A stretch of DNA of 64,000 nt, from the NCBI GenBank assembly GCA_902168205.1, contig CABHOK010000003.1, positions 868,001 to 932,000 on the forward strand, read 5' to 3'. The translations under genes and the position numbers were made by a program. The stretch comes from an uncultured Chitinophaga sp. (GTDB lineage: Bacteria > Bacteroidota > Bacteroidia > Cytophagales > Cyclobacteriaceae). The notes below the pieces were generated by a model. The model was not told the DNA's origin. It saw only the letters and a program-made list of their open reading frames with translations, and searched no databases. Shown here one piece after another: positions 8,103-16,807 of this stretch; position 1 is the stretch's first letter, and every line of letters begins with the position of its first letter.

Positions 8103-9220
8103 TGGCGCGCGCAGTATGGTCAGTAGCAGATAGTATCGTTTCTCCGCTGGGTGCTACCAGCGAAGAGAACTACCATGCTATACGCCAGGGTATATCGGGA
8201 GTGAAGTCTGTTACCAACACTTCATGGAACGATAAACCTTTCATGGCATCGGCTATGGATACGCTGGTACCAACTGATGAGCGCACGCGTTTTGAAGAGA
8301 TCAGTATAAAAGCAGTGGAAGCTGCGCTGAAGAAATTTACCCTACCGGCAGATAAAACAATTTTTATTCTGTCAACCACAAAGGGGAATATAGATCAACT
8401 CGATCATGAAAATCCCAATCATCCACGAATACATTTGCACGAAGTAGCGGAGTATCTCGGCGGTATATTTGGTTTTAAAAGAAATATAGTCGTGTCCAAC
8501 GCCTGTATATCCGGAGTGCTGGCGCTAATTATAGCGAAACGCTTTCTGGAAAACGGGCAGTACGATCACGCAGTTATACTCGGAGCCGATGTGTTGAGTC
8601 GCTTTGTAGTATCCGGTTTTCAAAGTCTGCAGGCTATAAGTCCTGCGCATTGCAAACCGTTTGATGCCAATCGTACCGGTATAAATTTAGGTGAAGCTGC
8701 GGGCGTGATGGTTTTGTCAGCAGATCCGGCATCCTTGGGTATAACTCCAGTGATTCGTTTACTCGGCAGCGGTGTAAGCAACGATGCGAACCATATATCC
8801 GGTCCATCGCGCACGGGCGAAGAGTTGGCTTCCGCGATTAGTCATGCACTTCAGGCATCACAACTTACTCCGGCAGATATAGACTTTGTATCGGCTCACG
8901 GAACAGCAACTATATATAACGATGAGATGGAAGCCAAGGCATTTAACTATGCCGGGTTGAGTACAATTCCACTCAATAGTCTGAAAGGATACTACGGCCA
9001 TACACTGGGTGCAGCCGGTGTTATAGAAACGGTAATAACCATGTATGGTCTCTTGAGGAACGAATTGATACCCACACGTGGATTTGATACTTTTGGCGTT
9101 CCGAAAGAGATAAATGTTTGCAGTGCGTTTCAATCAAAACCACTGAGAAGAATTTTAAAAACTGCTTCCGGCTTTGGCGGATGCAATGCCGCACTAGTTG
9201 TGGAAAAAGTTAATCAATAA
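8102..9220 (+). CDS. Beta-ketoacyl-ACP synthase (second)
   Basis: 372 residues, slightly short for KASII. The triad is complete: Cys135 in VVSNACISGVL, His in SAHGTATIYND and His in YGHTLGAAG. The end ASGFGGCNAALV keeps the glycine loop. The N-terminus MARAVWSVADSIVSPLG replaces the usual VVITGxG motif and is atypical. It starts on the last base of the thioesterase stop and is followed after eight bases by the methyltransferase. Its divergence from the other two ketosynthases suggests a distinct step, for example initiation or the last elongations. Confidence 0.9.
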   Translation: MARAVWSVADSIVSPLGATSEENYHAIRQGISGVKSVTNTSWNDKPFMASAMDTLVPTDERTRFEEISIKAVEAALKKFTLPADKTIFILSTTKGNIDQLDHENPNHPRIHLHEVAEYLGGIFGFKRNIVVSNACISGVLALIIAKRFLENGQYDHAVILGADVLSRFVVSGFQSLQAISPAHCKPFDANRTGINLGEAAGVMVLSADPASLGITPVIRLLGSGVSNDANHISGPSRTGEELASAISHALQASQLTPADIDFVSAHGTATIYNDEMEAKAFNYAGLSTIPLNSLKGYYGHTLGAAGVIETVITMYGLLRNELIPTRGFDTFGVPKEINVCSAFQSKPLRRILKTASGFGGCNAALVVEKVNQ

Positions 9221-9228
9221 AACAGTTT

Positions 9229-10293
9229 ATGAATTTTTTCGAAGAAGACAAACTCACAGCTCTACAGTCAATTGAAAAGGCACAATGGATAGCATTCGCT
9301 CCGGCCGTATTTCAAACAACCCGCGTACTTCGCGACACGGGTATACTGCAACTTATTCAACAACATGCTGACGGCCTGACACAGGAACAGGTTGTTGAAA
9401 AAACGAATGTGTCCAAATATGGTGTGCGCGTATTGATGGAAGCTGCGTTGGGTATAGGTTTACTCACTTGCAAAGATGGTATATATAAAGTAACGAAGAC
9501 AGCAACCTTCATATTGAATGACAAGCTTACACAAGTGAACTTTGATTTCATGAATGATGTATGCTATCAGGGTTTATTTACGCTGGATAAAAGTATAGAG
9601 AACGGCAAGCCGGAAGGATTGAAAGTGTTTGGCGACTGGCCTACGCTATATCGCGCGCTTGCACACTTCCCTCCTAAAGTAAGAGAGAGCTGGCTGGCCT
9701 TTGACCATTATTATTCTGATGCATCCTTTGCTGATGTATTACCAATCGTATTCAAGCATAAACCTAAATCATTACTGGATATAGGCGGTAACACCGGTAA
9801 ATGGGCGCTGGAGTGTTTTCAGTACGATCCGGATGTAGTCGTTACTATTTTTGATTTGCCGGGCCAGGTAAATATGGCCAATAAAAATATTACAGCTCGG
9901 GGCTTTGGCGATCGTATCCGTTTCCACGAAAGTGATATACTAGTTGAGTCACTGCCATTCCCGAAAGGCTTTGATGCTATATGGATGAGCCAGTTCCTCG
10001 ACTGCTTCTCCGATGAGCAAATTATATCGATCCTGAAGCGATGCCGCCAGGCGTTGAATCCGGGTGGAAGTGTATATATACTCGAGCCGTTCTGGGATTG
10101 CCAGCGATTCCAGGTAGGAGCGTTCGCATTGCAGCAAACATCTATATACTTCACGGCTATGGCCAACGGTAACAGCCAGATGTACCACTCGGATATATTC
10201 AAAGGCTTTATCAAAGAAGCAGGTTTTGAAGTAGCTGAACAAAAAGATATGCTGGGAGTTGGTAACACCCTGCTGGTGTGCAAGCCGGTATAA
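9229..10293 (+). CDS. SAM-dependent O-methyltransferase (dimerisation domain plus class I fold)
   Basis: 354 residues. The N-terminal 110 residues form a winged-helix-like dimerisation region (EKAQWIAFAPAVFQTTRVL, TNVSKYGVRVLMEAALGIGLL) as in plant-type and bacterial O-methyltransferases of small aromatics. The SAM motif I is LLDIGGNTGKWA near 183-194, followed by TIFDLPGQV and the LDCFSDEQIISILKRC segment. A phenolic O-methyl group on the aryl head or a ring-methyl group are likely products. Flexirubin-type pigments are variably methylated, which fits. The gene sits between a ketosynthase and a halogenase-like flavoprotein. Confidence 0.87.
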   Translation: MNFFEEDKLTALQSIEKAQWIAFAPAVFQTTRVLRDTGILQLIQQHADGLTQEQVVEKTNVSKYGVRVLMEAALGIGLLTCKDGIYKVTKTATFILNDKLTQVNFDFMNDVCYQGLFTLDKSIENGKPEGLKVFGDWPTLYRALAHFPPKVRESWLAFDHYYSDASFADVLPIVFKHKPKSLLDIGGNTGKWALECFQYDPDVVVTIFDLPGQVNMANKNITARGFGDRIRFHESDILVESLPFPKGFDAIWMSQFLDCFSDEQIISILKRCRQALNPGGSVYILEPFWDCQRFQVGAFALQQTSIYFTAMANGNSQMYHSDIFKGFIKEAGFEVAEQKDMLGVGNTLLVCKPV

Positions 10294-10376
10294 TAAAGCG
10301 CTCTATAGCTATATATATAGTCATACGAAAAGAATCAGATACATAGAGAATAGAAAGTCCCACTAGAACTGTAGCA
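10294..10376. other. AT-rich spacer with a short palindrome
   Basis: This 83-base gap holds CTATATATATAG (10309-10320), a 12-bp palindrome, just before the halogenase-like gene. There is no T-tract and no good -7 box, so I call neither a terminator nor a promoter. Confidence 0.3.
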
Positions 10377-11624
10377 ATGAAAGAGAAAATTGACGTTTTG
10401 GTAATCGGAGCGGGCCCTGCTGGTAGCATCGCAGCTTCTATCATTCACAAAGCCGGATTCACTGTGCGGGTTGTTGAACGTGAAAAGTTCCCACGCTTTG
10501 TTATTGGCGAAAGTTTATTGCCGCGTTGTATGGAAGTATTGGATGATGCAGGTTTACTGGAAGCAGTAAAAGCGAAGAACTTCCAGCAAAAGTTTGGTGC
10601 TAAATTTCTGAAGGAAGAAAATGTATCAGACTTCAATTTCAGCGATCAGTTTTCAAAAGGATGGAATTGGACATGGCAGGTGCAACGTGCCGAGTTCGAT
10701 CTTACCCTTGCTACAGAAGTACAGCGCAAAGGCGTACAGGTTGATTTTGAGACAACGGTTACAGCGATCGAATTCTTTGAAGACGAAAGTTCAGTTACCA
10801 CCGTGCAACGTCTCGATGGATCAACCGAAGAAATAGCGGCACGTTTCATCATCGATGCCAGCGGATACGGTCGTGTTATACCACGGTTGTTCAACCTGGA
10901 TAAACCATCCAACCTGGATCCGCGCAAAGCGGTATTCGCACACGTACACGATGTGCACCGCGATAACTTTGATGAGCCGAACCGTATCATCGCGATTATG
11001 TATGCTCCCGGTTTCTGGACCTGGATTATACCATTCTCGAATGGCGTAACGTCTCTTGGTTTTGTAGGGGGCTTCGATTACTTCAACAATATACCGGGCG
11101 ATCTTTCTGCGCAATACAAAGCGTGCATCGAAGGACATCCATATCTGAAGAAGCGTTTTGGTGATGTGAAATGGGTATGGGACGAACCACGCAAACTCGA
11201 AGCATGGTCTGCCACAACGGATAAGTTCTACGGAAAAGGATTTGTGTTAACGGGTAACGTTACCGAGTTCCTCGATCCGATCTTCTCATCAGGCGTAATG
11301 TTTGCTACGGTGTCAAGCCATCTGGCAAGTAAGCAGGTGGTGCGCAAACTGAAAGGCGAATCTGTCGATTGGGACAAAGACTATACAAAAGTAGTACAGC
11401 AAGGTGTAGATGTATTCCGCACGTATGTAATGGCCTGGTATGACGGAACACTGGAGAAAGTATTCTTCTCTAAAAATCCGGATCCGCTTATCAAGAGTCA
11501 GATATGCTCTGTACTCGCAGGGTATGTGTGGGATCAGACCAACCCGTATGTAAGCGATCACAGCAACTCGCTCAAGCGCCTGGTAAAACTGATCGATGTA
11601 AACGAGCGCATGGCTCGTAACTAA
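10377..11624 (+). CDS. FAD-dependent halogenase-like monooxygenase
   Basis: 415 residues. The FAD motif GAGPAG is at 11-16, followed by the RFVIGESLLPR segment (40-50) typical of the flavin halogenase/hydroxylase branch. Residues 214-219 read WTWIIP, which is the WxWxIP motif that marks flavin-dependent halogenases and prevents monooxygenation. A GD-like second FAD motif lies at TGNVTEFLDPIFSSG. Chlorinated flexirubins are known, so ring or chain chlorination is the favoured role. Ring hydroxylation is the alternative, since many homologues annotated as halogenases are not proven. A separate flavin reductase is not encoded nearby. Confidence 0.82.
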   Translation: MKEKIDVLVIGAGPAGSIAASIIHKAGFTVRVVEREKFPRFVIGESLLPRCMEVLDDAGLLEAVKAKNFQQKFGAKFLKEENVSDFNFSDQFSKGWNWTWQVQRAEFDLTLATEVQRKGVQVDFETTVTAIEFFEDESSVTTVQRLDGSTEEIAARFIIDASGYGRVIPRLFNLDKPSNLDPRKAVFAHVHDVHRDNFDEPNRIIAIMYAPGFWTWIIPFSNGVTSLGFVGGFDYFNNIPGDLSAQYKACIEGHPYLKKRFGDVKWVWDEPRKLEAWSATTDKFYGKGFVLTGNVTEFLDPIFSSGVMFATVSSHLASKQVVRKLKGESVDWDKDYTKVVQQGVDVFRTYVMAWYDGTLEKVFFSKNPDPLIKSQICSVLAGYVWDQTNPYVSDHSNSLKRLVKLIDVNERMARN

Positions 11625-11632
11625 GTATACAT

Positions 11633-12232
11633 ATGTTTATTTCGGCCACCAGTAAAATTCGTAAGCAGGCTATTTATCACCAGGGCACGTTGGCATTTGA
11701 AAATACATCCGTATCCCTGGATGATTTTCTGACAGGCGCTTACGATTACCTGTCACCGGAGTATCCTAAATTTTATAAAATGGATCGGCTCGCAAAGCTC
11801 GGCTTTCTGGCAACAGAAGTGCTGCTTCGCGATGCATCGATAAAGCAATACGCTCCCGAAGCGGTGTCGCTGGTACTGTCCAATGCACACGCAAGTCTCG
11901 ATACCGATGTGCGGTATCATGAAGCTGCCAAAACATCTTCAAGTCCTGCGTTGTTTGTATATACACTGCCCAACATCGTATCAGGCGAGATTTGCATCAG
12001 GCATAAAATTAAAGGTGAGAATACGTTCTTTGTATCGCCTTCCTTTGATGCCGGACTGCTCGAAGCGTATGTAAACCAGGTGATGCAACAGCCATCGGTA
12101 CAGGCCTGTATAGCGGGCTGGATCGATGTAATGGACAGTCACCACGATGTTTTCTTATATTTGATAGAGAAAGAAAAACGGGGAATAGCGTTGCCCCACA
12201 CAGCAGAAGAATTAACAAAATTATACCGGTAG
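11633..12232 (+). CDS. Short ketosynthase-like protein without catalytic cysteine
   Basis: 199 residues. The layout resembles only the N-terminal half of a ketosynthase: DRLAKLGFLATEVLL and the segment around PNIVSGEICIRHKIKGENTFFV match the region leading to the nucleophilic elbow. Where Cys would sit the sequence reads FVSPSFDAGLL, so no acyl-enzyme can form. I place it in the group of truncated KS-N proteins seen in aryl-polyene loci. It probably acts as a non-catalytic partner or chaperone for one of the intact synthases. The nearby ACP starts five bases after its stop. Confidence 0.75.
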   Translation: MFISATSKIRKQAIYHQGTLAFENTSVSLDDFLTGAYDYLSPEYPKFYKMDRLAKLGFLATEVLLRDASIKQYAPEAVSLVLSNAHASLDTDVRYHEAAKTSSSPALFVYTLPNIVSGEICIRHKIKGENTFFVSPSFDAGLLEAYVNQVMQQPSVQACIAGWIDVMDSHHDVFLYLIEKEKRGIALPHTAEELTKLYR

Positions 12233-12237
12233 TAACT

Positions 12238-12495
12238 ATGGAACAGTTGATGGCAGATCTGAAAAAACAGATCATTGAAGCTTTGAATTTGAAACACCTG
12301 AAGCCAGAAAATATAGGCGATGATCAGCCTTTGTTTGGTGACGGATTAGGCCTGGATTCTATTGATGCGCTGGAGCTCATCGTTCTGTTGCAACAGAACT
12401 ATAAGGTAAAGATCGATAATCCACAGGATGGACCTTCGATCTTTCGCTCAGTAAAATCCATCGCGGAGTATATCCGTGCGAATCAAACTGCCTGA
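12238..12495 (+). CDS. Acyl carrier protein (second)
   Basis: 85 residues with the 4'-phosphopantetheine serine Ser41 in LGLDSIDALELIV. It belongs to the same general type as the ACP at 5273 but is clearly divergent from it, so the two probably serve different synthases. It lies between the truncated KS-like protein and a full ketosynthase, five bases from each. AcpS at 25409 is the likely activating enzyme. Confidence 0.93.
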   Translation: MEQLMADLKKQIIEALNLKHLKPENIGDDQPLFGDGLGLDSIDALELIVLLQQNYKVKIDNPQDGPSIFRSVKSIAEYIRANQTA

Positions 12496-12500
12496 TTATT

Positions 12501-13691
12501 TTGAAAGGCACGATACATGTTGCTGGTCTTGGTGTAATAACCTCCATTGGAAATGGTGTGGAGGAGTGTATGCATTCTTTTCGGCAACATACTTCCGGTA
12601 TAGGTGATATTACGTTGTTCGATTCGGTGCACCGTGGCGTACTGCCTGTAGGTGAAGTAAAGGCCACGAACGAGGCACTCGCAAAGAAGTTAGGGTTGCG
12701 AGAGTATACCAGTCGTACAGCATTGCTGGCTTTGCAGGCTGCGCGCGAAGCAGTAGCACATGCTGGCATCGATCTTAAAAAGTGGCGCACCGGTTTGATC
12801 TCTGCCACTACCGTAGGCGGTATGGATCGAACGGAGAATTTCTTTCCGGCATTTCACCAGGATCACAGCAAGGGAAAACTGCACGATGTGGTAAATCACG
12901 AGTGCGGAAGATCAACCGAGATTGTTGCTGATGATCTGGGTATACATCATTTCATTTCTACGATCAACACCGCATGCTCTTCATCGGTAAATGCTATAGC
13001 ATTGGGGTCGCGACTCATCAACCACGGTATATTGGATGTAGTGGTAGCCGGTGGAACGGATGCACTTTCTAAATTTACCCTCAACGGTTTCAACAGTCTC
13101 ATGATCCTGGACAAAGAACCTTGCAGACCATTCGATGCTACACGCAAAGGTCTCAACCTGGGCGAAGGTGCCGGGTTCGTGGTCATTGTTTCCGATCGTG
13201 TTCTTGAGCAAGAGAAAAAGAAATCGCTCGCAACAGTAGCCGGCTACGGTAACACCAATGATGCTTACCACCAGACAGCATCATCTCCGGAAGGAAGAGG
13301 CTCGTATGCTGCCATGCAAAAAGCATTGGCCATGAGCGGGCTTTCAGTAACAGATATAGACTATATTAACCTGCATGGCACCGGTACATTGAACAACGAT
13401 GTTTCGGAAGGTACAGCTGTAAAACGATTCTTTGGCGATCAGCTTCCGCGCATGAGTTCTACCAAAGCATTTACCGGGCATACCCTGGGAGCAAGCGGAG
13501 GTATAGAAGCGGTGTTCTCCGTATTAGCGATCATGCATCAGTGCGTGTTTCCCAACCTGCGCTTCGAAACCATGATGCCCGAAGTTGATATTATACCACA
13601 ACAGAAATTTGAGCAGACAACGGTTAATCATGTTATGAGCAATTCCTTTGGCTTTGGCGGGAACTGTTCATCCATCATTTTCTCGAAGTAG
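12501..13691 (+). CDS. Beta-ketoacyl-ACP synthase (third, TTG start)
   Basis: 396 residues, FabF-like. The start appears to be TTG at 12501, giving MKGTIHVAGLGVITSIGNG, which aligns with the family N-terminus; no ATG lies nearer. The triad is complete: Cys159 in NTACSSSVNAI, His in NLHGTGTLNND and His in GHTLGASGG. The end SNSFGFGGNCSS is intact. The next gene encodes a cysteine-less homologue, so the two probably form a KS/chain-length-factor pair like the ApeO/ApeC heterodimer of aryl-polyene systems. That pairing is inference from order and from loss of the active site. Confidence 0.92.
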   Translation: MKGTIHVAGLGVITSIGNGVEECMHSFRQHTSGIGDITLFDSVHRGVLPVGEVKATNEALAKKLGLREYTSRTALLALQAAREAVAHAGIDLKKWRTGLISATTVGGMDRTENFFPAFHQDHSKGKLHDVVNHECGRSTEIVADDLGIHHFISTINTACSSSVNAIALGSRLINHGILDVVVAGGTDALSKFTLNGFNSLMILDKEPCRPFDATRKGLNLGEGAGFVVIVSDRVLEQEKKKSLATVAGYGNTNDAYHQTASSPEGRGSYAAMQKALAMSGLSVTDIDYINLHGTGTLNNDVSEGTAVKRFFGDQLPRMSSTKAFTGHTLGASGGIEAVFSVLAIMHQCVFPNLRFETMMPEVDIIPQQKFEQTTVNHVMSNSFGFGGNCSSIIFSK

Positions 13692-13721
13692 CGCTGCGTA
13701 TACTATATACCTATATATCGA

Positions 13722-14792
13722 ATGGCTAATATTTTCATTACAGGCATGGGTACTATATCGCCACAGAAAACGTGGGGCGATGCACCGTTGTTATCGGAAG
13801 TGACCGAACATAACTCGGAGCGCCTTGCTTGTGTTGAGCCCGACTACACCCAGTGGTTTGATCCGCGCCAGTTACGCAGAATGAGCCGCGTATTGAAGAT
13901 GGGTGTGGCAGCCGGATCGATGGCGTTGAAAGAAGCTAACATTGCGGTGCCGGATGCTATCATTACCGGAACCGGATATGGTTGTCTTGAAGACACTGGT
14001 ATATTTCTCACCAAGATGGTGGAGAACAACGAAGAAGCTCTCAATCCGACACCGTTTATACAATCCACGCACAATACCATTGGTTCGCTCATTGCGCTGA
14101 TGTTGCAGTGCCAGGGGTATAACCAGACCTATACACAAGGTGCGTTCTCATTCGAGAATTCATTGCTTGATGCATTGATGATGTTGAAAGATGAACCGGC
14201 ACTGAAAGTATTGGTAGGCGGTGTTGATGAGATCACAGACCTCAGTCATACCATCCAGAAACGCTTCGGTATATTTCGTCAGCAACCGGAGTCGAACCTG
14301 AACCTGTTCACTACGGGTAAAGGTGCCGTGAATGGAGAAGGCGCAACATACTTTGTGCTGTCAGGAGAAAACACAAGCGACAGCGCGGTTGGTGTTGAAG
14401 CCGTAGCCACGTTTTACAAAGCGGATGAACAAACCCTGAAGCAGGGTTTAGACAATTTGCTTCGTGATGCTAATCTCAAGGTCAGCGATATAGATTTTGT
14501 TTTACTGGGCACCAGCGGTGATGCCGGTATAGATAAAACATTACTGGACTATACAGTAAAGATGTTCCCTGAAAGTTCTACCGGTGTATTCAAACACCTG
14601 AGTGGAGAACATCCGGTGGCGTCTTCTTTTGCATTTTGGCTTGCCGCAAAAATGATACAGGAGCAAACCATTCCTTCCATTGTCATGCTGCATGACACAG
14701 GTCGCAAGCCGAAGAACGTGCTGATCTTTAACCAGTATTTTGGTACACACCACTCATTCATTCTGCTGAAGTCATGTCGCGCTTCTGGATAG
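13722..14792 (+). CDS. Cysteine-less ketosynthase homologue (chain-length-factor-like)
   Basis: 356 residues with a thiolase-fold N-terminus (IFITGMGTISPQ). The nucleophile region at 137-147 reads TQGAFSFENS without Cys. The first catalytic His is replaced (LLGTSGDAG), while a second His remains in SGEHPVAS. Loss of Cys and one His means it cannot condense on its own. It follows the intact synthase at 12501 by 30 bases and probably forms a heterodimer with it, setting chain length. Its last 19 bases overlap the deacetylase gene, so the two are translationally coupled. Confidence 0.83.
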   Translation: MANIFITGMGTISPQKTWGDAPLLSEVTEHNSERLACVEPDYTQWFDPRQLRRMSRVLKMGVAAGSMALKEANIAVPDAIITGTGYGCLEDTGIFLTKMVENNEEALNPTPFIQSTHNTIGSLIALMLQCQGYNQTYTQGAFSFENSLLDALMMLKDEPALKVLVGGVDEITDLSHTIQKRFGIFRQQPESNLNLFTTGKGAVNGEGATYFVLSGENTSDSAVGVEAVATFYKADEQTLKQGLDNLLRDANLKVSDIDFVLLGTSGDAGIDKTLLDYTVKMFPESSTGVFKHLSGEHPVASSFAFWLAAKMIQEQTIPSIVMLHDTGRKPKNVLIFNQYFGTHHSFILLKSCRASG

Positions 14793-15544
14793 TCAATATT
14801 GTCTTCCTGGTTTTATTGATCGTCCTGCTCGTGTTGGATGCCACCTATAGTATATCTGCCTGGTGGTATGTTGCACTTATAGCACCGCTCATCGCTCTTC
14901 ATACATTCGGTTCCATCTATTTATCCATGCAATTCTTTATCCCGGCAAAATGCCAGGGTAAACCACAGCAGGCTATAGCCATTACATTTGATGACGGACC
15001 GATTGCCGGCATGACCGAAAAGATATTGGCTATATTGGATAAGCATAAAGTAAAGGCATCATTCTTTTGTATAGGTCACCGTATAGCGCGCGAGCCTGAG
15101 CTTGCGAAACGCTTACACGATGAAGGACATCTGATCGGCAATCACACCTACTGGCACAAAGCCACATTTGATTTGCAGTCTGGCCGTAGTATAGCCCGGG
15201 AGTTGGCCGATACGGACAAAGCCATTGTAAAAGCCGTTGGCGTTAAACCGAAATTTTTCAGACCACCCTATGGCGTTACCAACCCGATGGTGGCTAAAGG
15301 TATTCGCAGTGGCGATTATACGGTTATCGGCTGGAGTGTGCGCTCGTTCGATACGGTTATAAAAGATCGGGCAAAACTCTTCAACCGCGTTACCCGATCG
15401 CTGAAAGGTGGCGATATTGTTTTATTTCACGATTACAGCGAGAGCACTCACGATATCCTCGATGACTTTCTGAATCACGTTTCCAAACTTGGTTTAAAAG
15501 TTGTGAGAGTAGATGAGTTGTTAAACGAGAAGGCTTATGTTTAG
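14774..15544 (+). CDS. Membrane-anchored NodB-type polysaccharide deacetylase
   Basis: 256 residues. Two hydrophobic helices (about 5-22 and 30-50) anchor it in the membrane. The catalytic domain has TFDDGP with Asp73-Asp74, the metal-binding NHTYWH motif, RPPYG and FHDYSE. The family removes acetyl groups from N-acetylated sugars. In this locus it may act on a sugar that carries or receives the polyene, in line with the GT2 gene downstream. It overlaps the chain-length-factor-like gene by 19 bases and the LolA gene by eight, which places it firmly in the operon. Confidence 0.88.
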   Translation: MSRFWIVNIVFLVLLIVLLVLDATYSISAWWYVALIAPLIALHTFGSIYLSMQFFIPAKCQGKPQQAIAITFDDGPIAGMTEKILAILDKHKVKASFFCIGHRIAREPELAKRLHDEGHLIGNHTYWHKATFDLQSGRSIARELADTDKAIVKAVGVKPKFFRPPYGVTNPMVAKGIRSGDYTVIGWSVRSFDTVIKDRAKLFNRVTRSLKGGDIVLFHDYSESTHDILDDFLNHVSKLGLKVVRVDELLNEKAYV

Positions 15545-16205
15545 AAATTTCATACAGAATAAAGGCATTGTGGCGAAATATACCCTGCTGTTGATCACTG
15601 GTCTCACGGTGGCGTTGCAGGTATCTGCACAATATGCGGGCTATAAATCAGTCAACGATCTGGCGGCATTCAAAAAGCAGTTCGCTACAGAGTCTGCCAA
15701 GGTTCAATCCATCACCAGCGACTTTGTGCAGCAGAAAGAATTACTGGCGCTTACCGAAACGATTACATCGTCTGGTAAGTTCTGGTTCAAGCGCAGCAAC
15801 CGCGTTCGTATAGACTATACTAAACCCTTTACCTACCGCATGGTAATGAATGGAGACAAGATGCTGGTGAAAGATGATCAGAAAGAAAGCCGCATCAATG
15901 TAAAATCAAACAAGCTGTTTCAGCAGGTAAACAAGATCATGATCGATTGTGTGCAGGGAACTATACTGGACAGTAAAGATTTTACAACACGTGTTTTTGA
16001 AAATGATAAAACGTATCTGCTGGAAATGACACCGGTGTCCAAAACACTGAAAGAGTTTTTTCAGACGATCGTGTTGAATGTAGAGAAGAAAGATTACTCG
16101 GTGAAGTCGATCGATATGAACGAACCATCAGGTGATAAAACCACCATAACGTTTTCCAACAAAGTGCTGAATGCACAGGTAGCCGATGAAGTTTTTGCAT
16201 TATAG
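15537..16205 (+). CDS. LolA-like outer-membrane carrier protein
   Basis: 222 residues with a signal peptide (hydrophobic 14-29, ending SAQ near 32). The mature part has LolA features: QSITSDFVQQKEL, SSGKFWFKRSNRVRIDY, then long amphipathic strands. The family ferries hydrophobic ligands across the periplasm. In aryl-polyene and flexirubin loci a dedicated LolA homologue is common, and I infer it moves the lipid-linked pigment. It overlaps the deacetylase by eight bases and the lipoprotein gene by 20. Confidence 0.87.
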   Translation: MFRNFIQNKGIVAKYTLLLITGLTVALQVSAQYAGYKSVNDLAAFKKQFATESAKVQSITSDFVQQKELLALTETITSSGKFWFKRSNRVRIDYTKPFTYRMVMNGDKMLVKDDQKESRINVKSNKLFQQVNKIMIDCVQGTILDSKDFTTRVFENDKTYLLEMTPVSKTLKEFFQTIVLNVEKKDYSVKSIDMNEPSGDKTTITFSNKVLNAQVADEVFAL

Positions 16206-16806
16206 TATACTGTTGTTGCTGGTGGCAGCGTGTGCGTCAGACTATAAAGCGCGCAAGGCTGTGGCTCCCGATTCAGTTTGTACTGAAAAGATTAAACCGG
16301 TGGGTATAAAAACAGCGTGGTATACTACACATATTGATGTTATCGGTAAACATATCAGCGGATTACTGCTGGTGAAACAAATGCCCGACTCTTCGAAACG
16401 AGTTGTGTTTACCAATGAAGCCGGTGTTACGTTTCTGGATTTTGAATTTCGTGCTGACGGATCTTTCCAGGTAAAGCAGGTGATCAAACAACTGGATCGA
16501 AAAGCGGTTATACAATTACTGCGGAAAGACTTTGAGTTGATGTTGGGTATTCCGTTCCGCAAGGGAGTTTATGAGTCGTGGCAAATGAATGATGAGCGCT
16601 ACTTTGGTGTACCTCAAAAAAAGGAAACGGCCTATTTCATTACCGGTGCAGATTGTGCTTCTTTGCGAAGAATAGAGCTCGGATCGAAACGCAAAAAGAA
16701 AGTAACGGTTGAAATGTGGGGCGATAATCTGACAACTCCGGACTCTGTAAAAGTAAAGCACTATACTTTCAACATGGTGATTGGTTTGAAAAAAATTGAA
16801 CGCTGA
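16186..16806 (+). CDS. Lipoprotein of the pigment locus
   Basis: 206 residues with a lipobox VAAC at about 13-16, so it should be lipidated and held in a membrane. No domain recognised with confidence; the body is a beta-rich, basic sequence (IDVIGKHISGLLLVKQM, SKRVVFTNEAGVTFLDFEF). A small lipoprotein follows LolA in related aryl-polyene loci, where a LolB-like receptor role has been proposed. The gene overlaps LolA by 20 bases, which supports joint function. It might be the outer-membrane acceptor for the LolA cargo. Confidence 0.8.
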   Translation: MKFLHYSILLLLVAACASDYKARKAVAPDSVCTEKIKPVGIKTAWYTTHIDVIGKHISGLLLVKQMPDSSKRVVFTNEAGVTFLDFEFRADGSFQVKQVIKQLDRKAVIQLLRKDFELMLGIPFRKGVYESWQMNDERYFGVPQKKETAYFITGADCASLRRIELGSKRKKKVTVEMWGDNLTTPDSVKVKHYTFNMVIGLKKIER

Positions 16807-16807
16807 A

